NCBI GenBank assembly: GCA_963580285.1
Contig: OY757021.1
Span: forward strand, 91,747,221 to 91,811,220
Reading direction: 5' to 3'
Length of the DNA stretch: 64,000 nucleotides
Source: Lucinisca nassula
Taxonomy: Eukaryota > Mollusca > Bivalvia > Lucinida > Lucinidae
Shown here in pieces: positions 56,601 through 63,660 of this stretch. The stretch's first letter is position 1, and the number at the start of each line of letters is the position of its first letter. Made by a program: the position numbers and the translations under genes. The notes under the pieces were generated by a model that made no database searches, was not told where the DNA came from, and saw only the letters and a program-made list of their open reading frames with translations.

Positions 56601-59204
56601 AAAAGCACTTGACCATCCTAAAACTATGACGCTTAAAGACTGACTGACGGATGTTTTTAAGGCAACCGGGCGCCAAGGGCACATAGGTGCTACCCCCAGT
56701 TCGCCAGCTGGGATTAGTTGTAGGTACTGCTCTTTTCCCTAGGCTGCCAATATGCTGACTCCTGTCTGCTTGACAGTTATCAGCAAGCCGATTGGGAGTT
56801 AGGTTACTTCTTTCGCGGAGGACGTAAGAAGTAGGTCAATCCCACCTCTCCCATACCCCGCTCAAGATGCCATGTAGGCACAGAACGCACCCAATGTTAA
56901 GCGTTTGTCCTGTAAAATGAGCAGTCCTCTGGCGGTGTTCGAATTTTGAATGCAAATGCAGACCAATGGTCGGGCTCTAGAATGTGGTGACACGTTGCCA
57001 ATTCCGGCTGCAAAATGTGTCAGTACACAGCCCTTGTCTGACCGAGGAAAAAAGCTTCTCATGCATTATCTGTTTTGGCTTCCATTAGACTCTACCCCCA
57101 CCCCTGCCATGGTAGAGAAAACGCTTATGGACACGGTGCTTGTTAAAGGGTGATAATGCATGTAATTTTGAATTTTGAACGGCGGCCAAAAGTGAGCCAG
57201 GAAGGGTTACTATTAGACCAGCCAATTTCGGCTATTGCAAAATGTCCTAGTACCCGTGCTCTACCACCCTGAAAACACGCCTATGCTGTGTCGCCACCCC
57301 CAGGTCTCTACGAGGATAATCTTGGTAGTACCCGTGTACTACTGGCCCCTAATTGCGCCGCGTTGGGATGTCATGTAGACGCTTAATAATACTTACATTT
57401 AGATTTACTTAAGCGTCATCTTTCTGTAAAGTACTTTTATAAATAAACGAGTCTAAAATTTAGATAACCGAGCGAGTATATGAGTAGTCCGCGATCAAAA
57501 GAACAGGAAGTGTAATTACCGACTTGTAAACATGTAATGATTTTCAAGTCTGTCCTAGTTTAAACTAATGTGGGATTTCTTTTAGTACATCTAAATAAAC
57601 ATAGCATTAGGTTGAAAGTCCATGTAACGATTACCATTGCCAACTCGCGATTATATAGGTGAAATTGAGTTTACGGGATTAAATATTATTTTCAATATTT
57701 TGCGCAAAACAATGATATTGGGTAGTTGAGAACCGCCTCATCGAACAGTGTATCCGCTGAAAAATGTTTGTTTTACAGATATGAAAAGGTGCCATAAAAG
57801 CACAAGTATTTGTTGTAGCAATGATTCCTTTTTGGGCGACTTCTGGGTAGCCAAAAGAAAATAAATTGTAAACGTTCACGCTTGCGCGTGGTCAGAAATT
57901 AAAGGGAAAAATATCGCGTCCCAAAGGGCCACCATTAAAGAAGAACTATATGAGGAATTTTGTGATTTCAATAAACAAATCGAAATAAATTTTGATCCGC
58001 TAGAAACAGGCTATGTTGCAATACACGTATTCGCTCAAACAATTCTGTTAAATGCTATATACAAAAGTGCATTTGGTTCCAGCTGTATTTTTATTTTTCT
58101 CCTCACAGACGACCCACCTGTCAAGCTTATCGGAAATCAACATGTACAGGAACGGGTTGTTCGCAGCAAAGTGTGACTTGATTGCGTATAGATACAAAGA
58201 TATTGCCAAAAATTCCGAGACGTTTTCAAGCCCCTACGCATTTGGTGCGGCAGATGCAGCTGCTATCATTCAAGATGCAAAATATTACTACGCCACAGAG
58301 TCAAATATAGCACCTACAGATATACTTTCAAAAGATAGGTTTCTAGAATGTCTCAAAAAGGTAATTTATTTCTTCATTTGTTTTTCTTTTATCATAAAAA
58401 ACACTAAGAAAGGTCATATTTAGTCAATTGAAATGATTAGAGATTCATGTTAACCCCGTGGTTTCTTTCATTGTGTTTTTCTAAATACCCATCATGCGTT
58501 GTAATCATACATGGTATATGTGGTGTGTTTGTGAGTAAGTGTGGAAAAAATATCTAAATATTTAACGGAATTTATGAAATTCACTAGCAGTCTTAAAATA
58601 CAATCCAATTCTACACGACAGTATTTTGTATTATTTTTCTTTCGATTTAACTGAAAAGTCCTAATTACCCACATCGATGTTATACTTCTCAACCATCTGA
58701 GAAATTAGAACGAATATCATGTTAACAAGTCCGTGTATTGAGCACCCGTCTAAACCCCACATTATATAGAGAAAACTTGGGATGACAGAGGCATACACAA
58801 AATAAAAATAAATGTCGCAAATTTTCATCTGACAAATAACCGTTTTGGAGACCTAAATAATGCACTATGTCATCGTAATGTTAAATCGTTTTATGATAAG
58901 TATTATGAGAGAGTTGATTTCTCTAGTGATGGATTAGTGCAACCTTAATTTCATACAGGTAATGACTGTGAAAGCAAAGACAAGTCGAATAGAGAAGAAT
59001 TTTCTTTCTATTATTTCAATTGAAAAGAAAATCAGGTATATGAAAGAAATTATTTCTCTGATGATGTATTAGTGCAACTTGATTATTTTCCAGGTAAGGA
59101 TTGTGAATGCGAAGACAGGTCGAATAGAGTTTAACTCTTCTGGGCTCCGTGTTAACTACGAACTAAGCCTCTACAATCATGGTGGAATAGGATTATACAA
59201 AAAG
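38553..59204 (+). CDS. ionotropic glutamate receptor-like gene, 5' part (7 exons)
   Basis: Seven exons join in phase to exactly 400 codons. Residues 1-20 form a signal peptide ([20 protein letters not shown]). The rest matches the amino-terminal PBP1-like domain of ionotropic glutamate receptors in order: [92 protein letters not shown] and the closing [15 protein letters not shown]. Sequons NIS, NNT and NSS are present. This domain sits outside the cell and governs subunit assembly. The family normally has ~900 residues; the ligand-binding halves, pore and membrane helices are absent here and expected beyond 64000. Introns reach 10 kb and are full of transposons. Subtype (AMPA, kainate, delta or invertebrate-specific) cannot be told. 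Confidence 0.85.
39126..39350. repeat. hairpin MITE, family E, copy 2 (intron 1)
   Basis: CCGGGGCACAACATTTCC with TTTACATGTGCGCCCAGC and its mirror GCTGGGTGCACATGTAAA and GGAAATGCTGTACGCCGG. It is longer than copy 1 because ~100 bp of extra sequence fills the loop. Confidence 0.75.
39414..39581 (+). CDS. receptor exon 2
   Basis: The acceptor TTCTGTTACAG leads in. The split glycine codon (G+GA) joins exon 1 to [20 protein letters not shown]. The frame continues through [10 protein letters not shown] and [11 protein letters not shown]. The exon ends in phase 1 at GTATGT. It contains the sequon NIS. Confidence 0.85.
39794..40093 (-). mobile_element. tRNA-headed SINE, family S2 (intron 2)
   Basis: Read on the - strand, the head GGCCGGCCTCGGTAGCTCAG with GGATGCGCGTCTGACTGG and GGGTTCGATACCTGCCGGGG has the A and B boxes of a tRNA gene. 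The tail ATTAAACTCCAAAACAAGC resembles the S1 tail. The direct repeats CAATTGCAGCGTG (39781) and CAATTGCAACGTG (40094) flank it, with one mismatch in 13. Confidence 0.9.
40638..40916. repeat. family A palindromic MITE (intron 2)
   Basis: CATTACGAAAACACGCCAATA and TATAGGCGTGTTTTTGTGATG ends; the hairpin GGCACTCGATAGAACCGCCTC has a compensated GATAG/CTGTC stem. Confidence 0.9.
41020..41895. repeat. MITE family I carrying two nested hairpins (intron 2)
   Basis: The outer ends GGACCCTCGTTATAACGACA and GTCGTTCTAACGAATGTCGG, then AAAGAGAGTTGACTG, are inverted. Inside lie a palindrome (41312-41518, TGTAAAACATTTTTCATGCTC and complement, with TTTTAAAATGCCAACATG at the centre) and a full family A MITE (41571-41845). 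It ends 20 bases before the acceptor of exon 3, so a transposon abuts the splice site. Confidence 0.7.
41571..41845. repeat. family A palindromic MITE (intron 2)
   Basis: CATCACGGAAACAAGCCTATA and ATAGGCGTGTTTTCGTAATG ends with the intact GTACTCGTTAGAACCGCCTC hairpin. Confidence 0.9.
41915..42211 (+). CDS. receptor exon 3
   Basis: The acceptor CTTGCTTTAG completes a serine codon. The exon encodes [20 protein letters not shown] and then [20 protein letters not shown], the region that in this domain forms the first lobe core. It ends NPKDNQ in phase 1 at GTATGA. The intron before it contains two family A MITEs. Confidence 0.9.
43130..43235 (-). mobile_element. tRNA-like head of SINE S2 (intron 3)
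   Basis: On the - strand it reads CCCTCGATGGTTCCACC, GTGCGCGTCTGACTGATGATC and GGATCATAGGTTCGATCCCC. The B box is clear. The rest of the SINE is missing or too diverged. Confidence 0.6.
43275..43420. repeat. family B half MITE (intron 3)
   Basis: CAGGCGGTTCTAACGAGAGT, CCCATGTCTTGGAGCAGAAA and TTTCACAGACTTAATCACGTG. It lies immediately upstream of exon 4. Confidence 0.7.
43447..43646 (+). CDS. receptor exon 4
   Basis: The acceptor CATTTTCAG completes a glutamate codon. The exon encodes [20 protein letters not shown], then [20 protein letters not shown] and KLIQLVLDE. It ends in phase 0 at GTATGT. The pattern hydrophobic-CS-x5-hydrophobic is the usual one at this site of the PBP1 fold. Confidence 0.9.
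43675..43873. repeat. MITE, family J (intron 4)
   Basis: AACCTTGTCCTGCTGAGCC and TTCAGCAGGTCAAGGGTTAA are inverted ends. Inside are AAGCCATCTGATCAGGATC and GTGGGTGTGGCATATTTAA. Related copies are at 54550-54745 and 60395-60605. A separate 80-bp family C hairpin is at 43943-44022 and another at 44403-44457. Confidence 0.7.
44574..44765 (+). CDS. 63-codon secreted-peptide-like frame in intron 4
   Basis: The frame [20 protein letters not shown] starts with an ideal signal-peptide pattern (hydrophobic core, small residues at the end). It continues [44 protein letters not shown] and a stop. Features seen are one sequon (NTT), a basic RQRR site followed by PGK, and two cysteines six residues apart. 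No repeat family overlaps it. It could be a short secreted peptide, a first exon of a nested gene, or a relic. No family is recognised. Confidence 0.3.
   Translation: MALFSFIGLFVIATCIIPAARNTTSYRQRRPGKATIKDFNLPMAYKTVCPFNQSCFSILVEFD
44922..44957 (-). mobile_element. very short Penelope-like 3' end
   Basis: GGCAATGATCAGGAATCGAT followed by CAATTAATCCACAGCTCC. It abuts a family A MITE, whose insertion probably cut it from longer sequence. Confidence 0.6.
44959..45238. repeat. family A palindromic MITE (intron 4)
   Basis: CATCACGACAACATACATATA and TATAGGCGTGTTTTCGTAATG ends; the hairpin GTACTCGTTAGAACCGCCTC is intact. Confidence 0.85.
45524..46002 (-). mobile_element. 5'-truncated Penelope-like element (intron 4)
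   Basis: A 480-bp 3' end co-linear with 20475-21010: AACCCACAGCTCCCATTCAG, GGACAGTTACTTTCCCAC, GGAACCGTCATTGAAACG, CGTGGCCACAATCCTCGCCC and GCAAGAAACCACTGAAATGC. No coding part is retained. Confidence 0.85.
46062..46250. repeat. family A MITE, right end lost (intron 4)
   Basis: CATCGTGAAAACACGCCTATA and the hairpin are present. The copy stops after GAGCAGAAATAAGAAAAAC. Confidence 0.8.
46251..47519. other. intron 4, no element recognised
   Basis: AT-rich intronic sequence. A 77-codon + frame at 46402 has no family. GTCCGTCCTTCCGTCTTC and GTTCGTCCGTCCGTCTG (47120-47230) are short CCGT-rich tracts like those that begin the tandem element at 50160. Confidence 0.5.
47520..47827. repeat. family A MITE with a G-tract insertion (intron 4)
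   Basis: TAGAAAAACACTCCTACTTTG and AAGATGTGTTTTTATGGCG ends and the GTACACGTTAGAAGCGCCTC hairpin. About 40 bases of near-pure G run (47769-47799) interrupt the right arm. Confidence 0.7.
47850..48010 (-). mobile_element. tRNA-headed SINE, third type (intron 4)
   Basis: On the - strand GAAGCCTCTGTGGTGTAGTG, GTTATGCTACTAGCCTCG and CGCAAGATCGATCCCGGGC read as a tRNA-like head. The body is GTCTTTAAACCCAGTTCCC and the tail CTGTTGGTGAGACGTAAAAC. Confidence 0.7.
48241..48500 (+). mobile_element. SINE, family S1 (intron 4)
   Basis: CCCCCGGCCAGCGGGGCTTG to GACGTTAAACATCAAATCAA, with ~25 bp missing after GGGCTGCATGA. Confidence 0.8.
49648..50160 (-). pseudogene. transposase C-terminal half with SWIM zinc finger
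   Basis: A 170-codon open stretch. After [20 protein letters not shown] and [13 protein letters not shown] comes the SWIM motif: [20 protein letters not shown] with the metal ligands C-x-C and C-x-H. Then [10 protein letters not shown] and an acidic tail [12 protein letters not shown] fingers bind DNA or protein and occur in several transposases. The apparent start at 50160 is an artefact, because the upstream coding is cut by the element inserted at 50160-51240. It would follow the DDE domain encoded at 51250-52060. Confidence 0.75.
50160..51240. mobile_element. tandem-repeat element inserted in the transposase
   Basis: It starts GGCGCGATATAGGCGCCCGG, with CCGTCCGTCCGTTCGTC. It then has four ~168-bp units (GCGACCACCCTAGCGTTCAC, AAGAGCTTCATTAATGATAC, TTTGACCTTGACCTA) and ends CACAGGCGGGACATAGCC. 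The same start, units and end recur at 54075-54530. No coding capacity. Confidence 0.7.
50731..51063 (+). mobile_element. tRNA-headed SINE (V-SINE-like), copy 2
   Basis: Head CCGGCCCCGATAGCTCAGTT, GGTAGAGTGTCCGCTCC and CGGGTTCGATCCAGGG, body as at 11529-11838, tail AGCGACGTTAAACCGG and (AC)n. The target CACAGTAATGGTTAA appears on both sides. The head resembles a tRNA gene but lies inside a retroposon, so it is not annotated as a tRNA. Confidence 0.9.
51250..52062 (-). pseudogene. DDE superfamily transposase, catalytic part
   Basis: Reading - strand: [40 protein letters not shown] (first catalytic D in VADG), SFQR, a stop, TYSVHQGQ, then [46 protein letters not shown] (second D). The third residue should be E in VVESANGR; here the first copy reads RWVV, stop, [13 protein letters not shown] second tandem copy of this piece reads [16 protein letters not shown]. 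The layout is that of DDE_Tnp_4-type transposases. Stops at two points make it inactive. Confidence 0.8.
53213..53821. other. end of intron 4, no element recognised
   Basis: AT-rich, with a short T-run at 53427. Nothing besides the pyrimidine tract and acceptor of exon 5 is supported. Confidence 0.5.
53822..53878 (+). CDS. receptor exon 5 (micro-exon, 19 codons)
   Basis: Acceptor TCTTGTTTCAG, coding [19 protein letters not shown], donor GTAAGT, phase 0 at both ends. It sits after a 10.2-kb intron. The product links the helix before it to the Y-x-F-I-x-x-L-D strand typical of the family, which supports it despite its size. Confidence 0.8.
54075..54535. mobile_element. tandem-repeat element, second copy (intron 5)
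   Basis: CCGTCCGTCCATTCGACAATTCG, GCGACAACCCTAGCGTTCAC, TAATGATACTTGGTACAAAC, TTTTACCTTGACCTACATTT and the end CACAGGCGCGACATAGCC match 50160-51240. A Penelope-like 3' fragment (54175-54235) interrupts the first unit. Confidence 0.75.
54175..54235 (-). mobile_element. short Penelope-like 3' fragment
   Basis: AGAAGTGAAGGCAATGATCAG followed by GAATCGATACAATCACCCC, about 60 bp, nested in the tandem element. Confidence 0.65.
54550..54745. repeat. MITE, family J (intron 5)
   Basis: AACCCTTATACCGCTGATC and TTTTTCAGCGGGATATGTG ends, central hairpin CCAGATCAGATGGCTTCTG. Confidence 0.65.
54814..55083. repeat. MITE, family H (intron 5)
   Basis: Ends TTTAAGGGGAATGGGAAC and GTTCCCATTCCTCTTAAA. The inner hairpin GGAAAGCATTTGCTCCTC/AGGAGCAAATGCTTTCC is perfect. 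A ~23-bp segment with GACCCCTTTTGACATGGG is duplicated. Confidence 0.85.
55146..55375. repeat. MITE, family C (intron 5)
   Basis: TTAACCCTTTTTGTACCAAA and GGTACTAAATGGGTTAA ends around the hairpin GATCAGAAGCCGCGTTCTG / GCGGCGTCTGATCTGG. Confidence 0.85.
55849..55894 (+). ncRNA. degenerate hammerhead ribozyme copy
   Basis: The 46 bases align end to end, without gaps, with the ribozyme at 22482-22527. The CUGAUGA box and UUAUU loop are kept. GAAA has become GACA, stem II has lost its outer pair, and stem I pairs at only 4 of 6 positions. It is expected to be inactive. Flanking similarity is weak, so it may be an old fragment of the same Penelope-like or retrozyme family in intron 5. Confidence 0.5.
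55895..58108. other. intron 5 remainder, no gene recognised
   Basis: 56640-57400 is less AT-rich than its surroundings and has a short repeated theme (GCCAATTCCGGCTGCAAAATG near 56997 and GCCAATTTCGGCTATTGCAAA near 57219; TAGTACCCGTG twice), suggesting an unclassified repeat. A fragment GAAAACACGCCTATG at 57270 and ATTGGGTAGTTGAGAACCGCC at 57716 derive from family A. Confidence 0.5.
58109..58360 (+). CDS. receptor exon 6
   Basis: Acceptor TTCTCCTCACAG, phase 0, 84 codons from [20 protein letters not shown] through [15 protein letters not shown] and [20 protein letters not shown] to DRFLECLKK, donor GTAATT. Two cysteines (AAKC, LEC) could pair within the second lobe. Confidence 0.9.
58720..58890. 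repeat. family B MITE, hairpin deleted (intron 6)
   Basis: AACAAGTCCGTGTATTGAGC, CCCCACATTATATAGAG and ATGCACTATGTCATCGTAATG are kept. The AACCGCCTC stem is missing. Confidence 0.65.
58959..58994 (+). pseudogene. partial tandem duplicate of receptor exon 7
   Basis: An acceptor CATACAG is followed by GTAATGACTGTGAAAGCAAA then GACAAGTCGAATAGAG. This parallels the start of exon 7 (GTAAGGATTGTGAATGCGAA) at 59094, offset by ~135 bp. The upstream flanks also match (ATTTCTCTAGTGATGGATTAG against ATTTCTCTGATGATGTATTAG). After GAG it diverges and has no donor in phase, so it looks like a non-functional duplicate. Confidence 0.7.
59094..59204 (+). CDS. receptor exon 7
   Basis: Acceptor GATTATTTTCCAG, phase 0, 37 codons [37 protein letters not shown], donor GTATGC. 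G-x-I-x-F-x-x-x-G-x-R-x-N is the family's end-of-domain signature. It would lead into the ligand-binding domain. No further exon is visible to 64000. Confidence 0.9.
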
Positions 59205-59517
59205 GTATGCTTCATAGTCCTAATTTTGCTGAATAACTATTACACGACATGTGTAAACGGCAAGGATTACTTTCATCCTTTGCATCAGCACTAACCAAAG
59301 TCACGTCTGACCAAATGTTTTGGTTTTTAGTTTTATAATTGGTGATTGTTTTTCTCTTTTCATAAATATCGACCAAGATCTTAATTTTAGAAAACGATTA
59401 AGTGATCGTTCAGTTTTAACAGATTGGTATCTGGTTCGTTTGACAAAGTTCCAGAACGCCTTATTTTATTTGAAAAGGGAATTGATATTTCACGAATTCC
59501 CTACCGTCATTCTGTTT

Positions 59518-59797
59518 CATCATGAAAACACGCCTATATAATTTCGACCCCACTTGACGCCCACTTTTATTTTGTAAACCTGAGGTTTACAGAAGTAACC
59601 TTTTTTTCTTGTTTCTGCTCTAACATATATATTGTGGGTTCTCGTTAGAACCGCCTCAATAATATGGTGATAACGAGTACCCACAATCTATATTTTGAGC
59701 AGAAATAAGAAAAATGTCACAATGTTGCATCTTAAAATTTTCCTTATTCCGGCGGTAAAGTTTACAATGTATTTGTATAGGCATGTTTTCGTAATGT
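59518..59797. repeat. family A palindromic MITE
   Basis: CATCATGAAAACACGCCTATA and TATAGGCATGTTTTCGTAATG ends; one hairpin arm is eroded (AATAATATGGTGATAACGAG). Confidence 0.85.
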
Positions 59798-60394
59798 AAA
59801 GTGTGCAGATGTTTAAGATACAGATTTAAAGTATACAGAATTGTATGCTTTTACTTCGGTTTGTATCACAATAACAGATCTCGGTGTATAAAATTGACAA
59901 CCTTGGTAATTTTCGCATTGGGGTGTGTAGGGATATACATACGTTTTTATTTACTGAAACCAGGTGCAAATGTTTTATGCGTTTGTGCGTTGGGTATCAT
60001 TGCCATGTTTTTACAATAAGACAAAAGCTTGATTATATTGCTTTATACGACGCAAATACAAATTTGCTTTATACGACGCAAATACAAACATTAATATAAA
60101 AATACTTTGCGTTAGCCGAGAAGCTCCTCGATAACCCGTGCATGTAATGAACACTTTTGTTCACTTTGATTCATATATTAATGGTTTACAAAGGCATACT
60201 CTATTTCTTTTACCTTTATCGAAACATACATGTCTGGTTCTCGACAAAATATAGTGAAGGCAATGATCAAGAACACCACCCAGCAAAGACACCAAAGAGA
60301 AAGTAACACGAACATGAATTAACTATACCCTAATGAAAACATTACAAGCGGAAAGCCAAAAGGACAGTTATTTTCAAATGAAATGTATAAACGG

Positions 60395-60605
60395 TTATTA
60401 ACTCTTATCATGCTGTTCACGACAACCCCTATCTTTGGAAACAGTGTAGGTCGAGATCAGATGGCTTCTGTCATCTGACCAGGATCTACACTGTTTGACA
60501 TTAAATTTATGAATTTTTCGAAATAAAATACATCAAGTAATCTGATGGGTTCAAAGTCAGAAATGGGTGTGGCTAAAATGAATATTCAGCAAGAGAAGAG
60601 TTAAA
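60395..60605. repeat. MITE, family J, nested in the Penelope-like copy
   Basis: TTAACTCTTATCATGCTGTTC and CAGCAAGAGAAGAGTTAA ends; central hairpin GAGATCAGATGGCTTCTG / CATCTGACCAGGATC. Confidence 0.75.
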
Positions 60606-61279
60606 TAAAAAAAGATATAGGCAACACATACATGCAAAGACGACCTATAACAATAATAAGCCACGACAGAAGAACTGCCTTGGAACGGGCAGTAAAACTA
60701 TTTCACCGGTGGGCTTAAACCAATATTAAGGGGCCACACGTCTCGCCCTTGGTTCTGTCGTGGTTAAGACAAATAATATGTTCAGACCGCATGGAGGCTT
60801 TCTAACTCATCAATGCTACATCTCCGAGAACACAAAAACAAACCACTACAAAGATGAAAAACGGTGAGAAAACTGAAAAGAGAAACAATCAGGAACTGAT
60901 ACAATCAGATCCCAAATCCTCCCCACAGTGTCACTAGGAAAAGAAGTCGAAACATGGAGTGACGAGAGTAAACAGACCACTGGTAAACCGAGTCAGCAAC
61001 TCTTTCCCAAACATGTCGTGACTCAGAAAATACAAACGTAACTAAAAAGGAACAACATACATTATGGGGGTGGATAATCAGAATCACCAATATGACAAAC
61101 ATTAATCAGGAAGGAGAAACGTAACTAAACATGAACAACTAAAAAGGGGGAAGAATCAGAATCACCAGTAAACAACATACAGAACTCGACAGCATAAAAT
61201 AACTGAAATGCTGGAGCAAATGAAAACCAACAGTGGGCCCGACCAGAGACGGAGAATCAGGTACAAAGCGACATTAACT

Positions 61280-61491
61280 GAGCCCCGCCAAGCGAATTTG
61301 TGTCTTCGAGCATTCCGTCATGACAAATTTTAACTGCGCATGCCCAGCCATTCAGAGGGGCCAGGGATATGGCTTTCTGTCTGAAGGTTCCTCTTGATTC
61401 ACTGCTTGTATGAGCGAGTAGCGAAGGTTCTGGCGACTGAACCTTCGCTGCTCGCATAGGCGATAAGTACCAAAATCGCTTGACGGGGCCC
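61280..61491. repeat. MITE, family F, copy 2
   Basis: GAGCCCCGCCAAGCGAATTTG and AAATCGCTTGACGGGGCCC ends, inverted relative to copy 1 at 13741. It lacks ~23 bp of the central hairpin. AACT flanks both sides (possible 4-bp target duplication). Confidence 0.8.
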
Positions 61492-61494
61492 AAC

Positions 61495-61890
61495 TAATTT
61501 TCGCTATAGCTCTCATAGAATCCGAGGCCCGACTCGCCGGCTTACAACCAAAGAGTGAAGCAAATGCATCACCCGCGACGGGGTTTATCACCATGCAAGC
61601 AGTCTGTCGTATAACATTAATTAATTAATTAACTTATTTCCGCTAGAGCCCTCATAGAATCCGAGGCCCGACTCGCCGGCGTACAACCAAAGAGTCAAGC
61701 AAAGGCATCACCGCGACGGGGTTTATCACCATGCAAGCAATAAGTCGTATAACATTAACTAATTAATTAATAAATTTTCGCTAGAGCCCTCATAGAATCC
61801 GAGGCCCGACTCGCCGGCGTACAATCAAAGAGTCAAGCAAAGGCATCACCGCGACGGGGTTTATCACCATGCAAGCAGTCAGTCGTATAA
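61495..61890. repeat. ~120-bp triplication inside the Penelope-like copy
   Basis: Three consecutive units each contain TCATAGAATCCGAGGCCCGA, CTCGCCGGC, CATCACC(C)GCGACGGGG and TTATCACCATGCAAGCA. They are joined by TTAATTAATTAA-type spacers at ~61617 and ~61757. The units are nearly identical, so the expansion is recent. Confidence 0.85.
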
Positions 61891-62590
61891 CATTTATGTT
61901 GTACCCAATCTTTCTAATCTAATATAATCTAAGCATTTTTCTGATTTTAAGCACTAAGTCACCATACTTTTCGGCTTCTGATAGGCCATGTTGTATAAGA
62001 GGTAAACGTTCAACGTTGATTTTGAAACTAAATCGGAATGGCGTCTATAAAATTTAGAAAAGACATTTCGTTGTTTATAATACCGATAACCCTGATTAAG
62101 AAGTTTAGCAGTTAACAATTTATTACAGTTGTTGAAGTCAGATGCAGGACTGGCATACCCAGTAAATTGTGAAATCTAAACACCGTAGGATGTCGCAAAA
62201 AGGAACATCACCACCCAAGAAAGGAAAATTTACATTCTCAAAATCATAATCATCGCGTATGTCATAATTTTTACAGAAACAAACCTATCTACAATAGATA
62301 AATGTATATCCAAAAAAGGGGGCTTCGGTATTTGAAGAATTTGATTTATTTAACTGAAGGTCTGGAGGGGAAATTTGACTGATAAAACCATCGAAGAATG
62401 TGTTGTAAATATGTATTTATAAAGCATACAAATATCTAGACGTATATCTAAATGCTTCAAAGATGTCAGGTTGGTTTTCAACGGAAAGGGACATAATGAA
62501 GTCTTTCCCATTACAAAACAAGAACAAATCAGCCACACCGGAATTCTCACAATTTGTCTTAATAAACACTAAATAAAAACCGTGCCTCAG

Positions 62591-62956
62591 AAGCGGTTTA
62601 AAAGACTACCACAATCTTCATTTGGAGTATGAATATTTGAAATATTGCTAATTTCCCTAGAAAAATATTGTTTGCACTGTCATAAAGCTAGCACGATCTC
62701 TGTATTTTCCTTATTATAGATTTCCCAGCTGTGCAGTGTATAGTTCAAACCCAATGTTATGCAGTTCTAACTAGAATATATGAGGATACGTTTTGAGAAT
62801 ATTTTTCTAAGCAAAACTTATACTTGTAAGAATCGTCTCAACGAGGCGAAAATAACAAATAACCACAAAATATAATTCTAACATGAAAAGGAAAATTATC
62901 CCAAAATTGTCCTTGCTACTCTACCGTGTCTGGAACTAATAGAGGATCTTCTGTGA
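62591..62956. other. no gene recognised
   Basis: Includes a lone hairpin arm CTTGTAAGAATCGTCTCAACG followed by AGGCG (62824-62850), related to families A/G. Nothing else is supported. Confidence 0.5.
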
Positions 62957-63079
62957 GTGTTCATGTATTATTGAATTTATTAAACGAGTTGAGGAAAAAG
63001 GATGAACTGCGAGGCTTCGCCGAACAGTTTATCCCTTTTCCTCGACGAGTTTAATAAATTCAATAATACATGAGCACGA
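62957..63079. repeat. foldback hairpin
   Basis: TTCATGTATTATTGAATTTA then TTAAACGAGTTGAGGAAAAAG is mirrored by CTTTTCCTCGACGAGTTTAA and TAAATTCAATAATACATGA. The arms are ~45 bp with a loop GATGAACTGCGAGGCTTCGCC. Confidence 0.8.
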
Positions 63080-63357
63080 ATGTAAGAGTTTATTTATCAT
63101 ATGAAATTCAAAACTCATTTAACGTTTTTTGTACAAAAAAAATGTCAAAATTCTGCCAGTATAAACGCGACTTCGCACGTGTAACGTTACGGGGCGTATT
63201 TAACTAATTTGCATAATATAATCCACTAGTGGATAACCGAATTTAATACATGACGTTATTACGTTCTCACCACCTACAACAACTATTGTTAGTCCAGTCA
63301 CCCTTTTGGATGGATGGCACTTCAAACGAAAATTTAATCTCCATATGACTAAAGTAA

Positions 63358-63660
63358 AATAGAAGTGAAGGGAAATATCAAAAATCGATACAATAACCTT
63401 ACATATCTCATCCAACATACCAAAGGGAAAGCAACACCTACATAAAACAACTTCACCATAATGAAAACGTCACAAGCAGAAAGCCAAAACGACAGTTACT
63501 TTCCCACACTATGGCCAAATTGCTATCCAAAATTAAAATATATCAGCAATTGAAACATGCAAATACAAAGTATAATAATAATAAACCACAACAAAAGAAT
63601 CGCCTTGTTTCGGTCGTGGTCTAAACAAACTATTTGTTCACTCCTCATGAAAAATGTGGA
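63358..63660 (-). mobile_element. 5'-truncated Penelope-like element
   Basis: ATAGAAGTGAAGGGAAATATC, CCAAAGGGAAAGCAACACC, GACAGTTACTTTCCCACAC and CACAACAAAAGAATCGCC follow the 3' end order of the family; diverged. Confidence 0.7.

Larger units (their letters stand above)
60250..62590 (-). mobile_element. second Penelope-like element, decayed
   Basis: The 3' end (GGCAATGATCAAGAACACC) and untranslated region are followed leftwards by coding remnants on the - strand: MVINPVAGDAFASLFGCKPA, SRASDSM (as in 21079-21160), then traces of FYRRHSDLV and, near 62350-62550, VWLICSCFVMGK in a shifted frame. It carries a family J MITE (60395-60605), a family F MITE (61280-61491) and a ~120-bp triplication (61495-61890). 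Too broken to encode protein. Confidence 0.8.
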
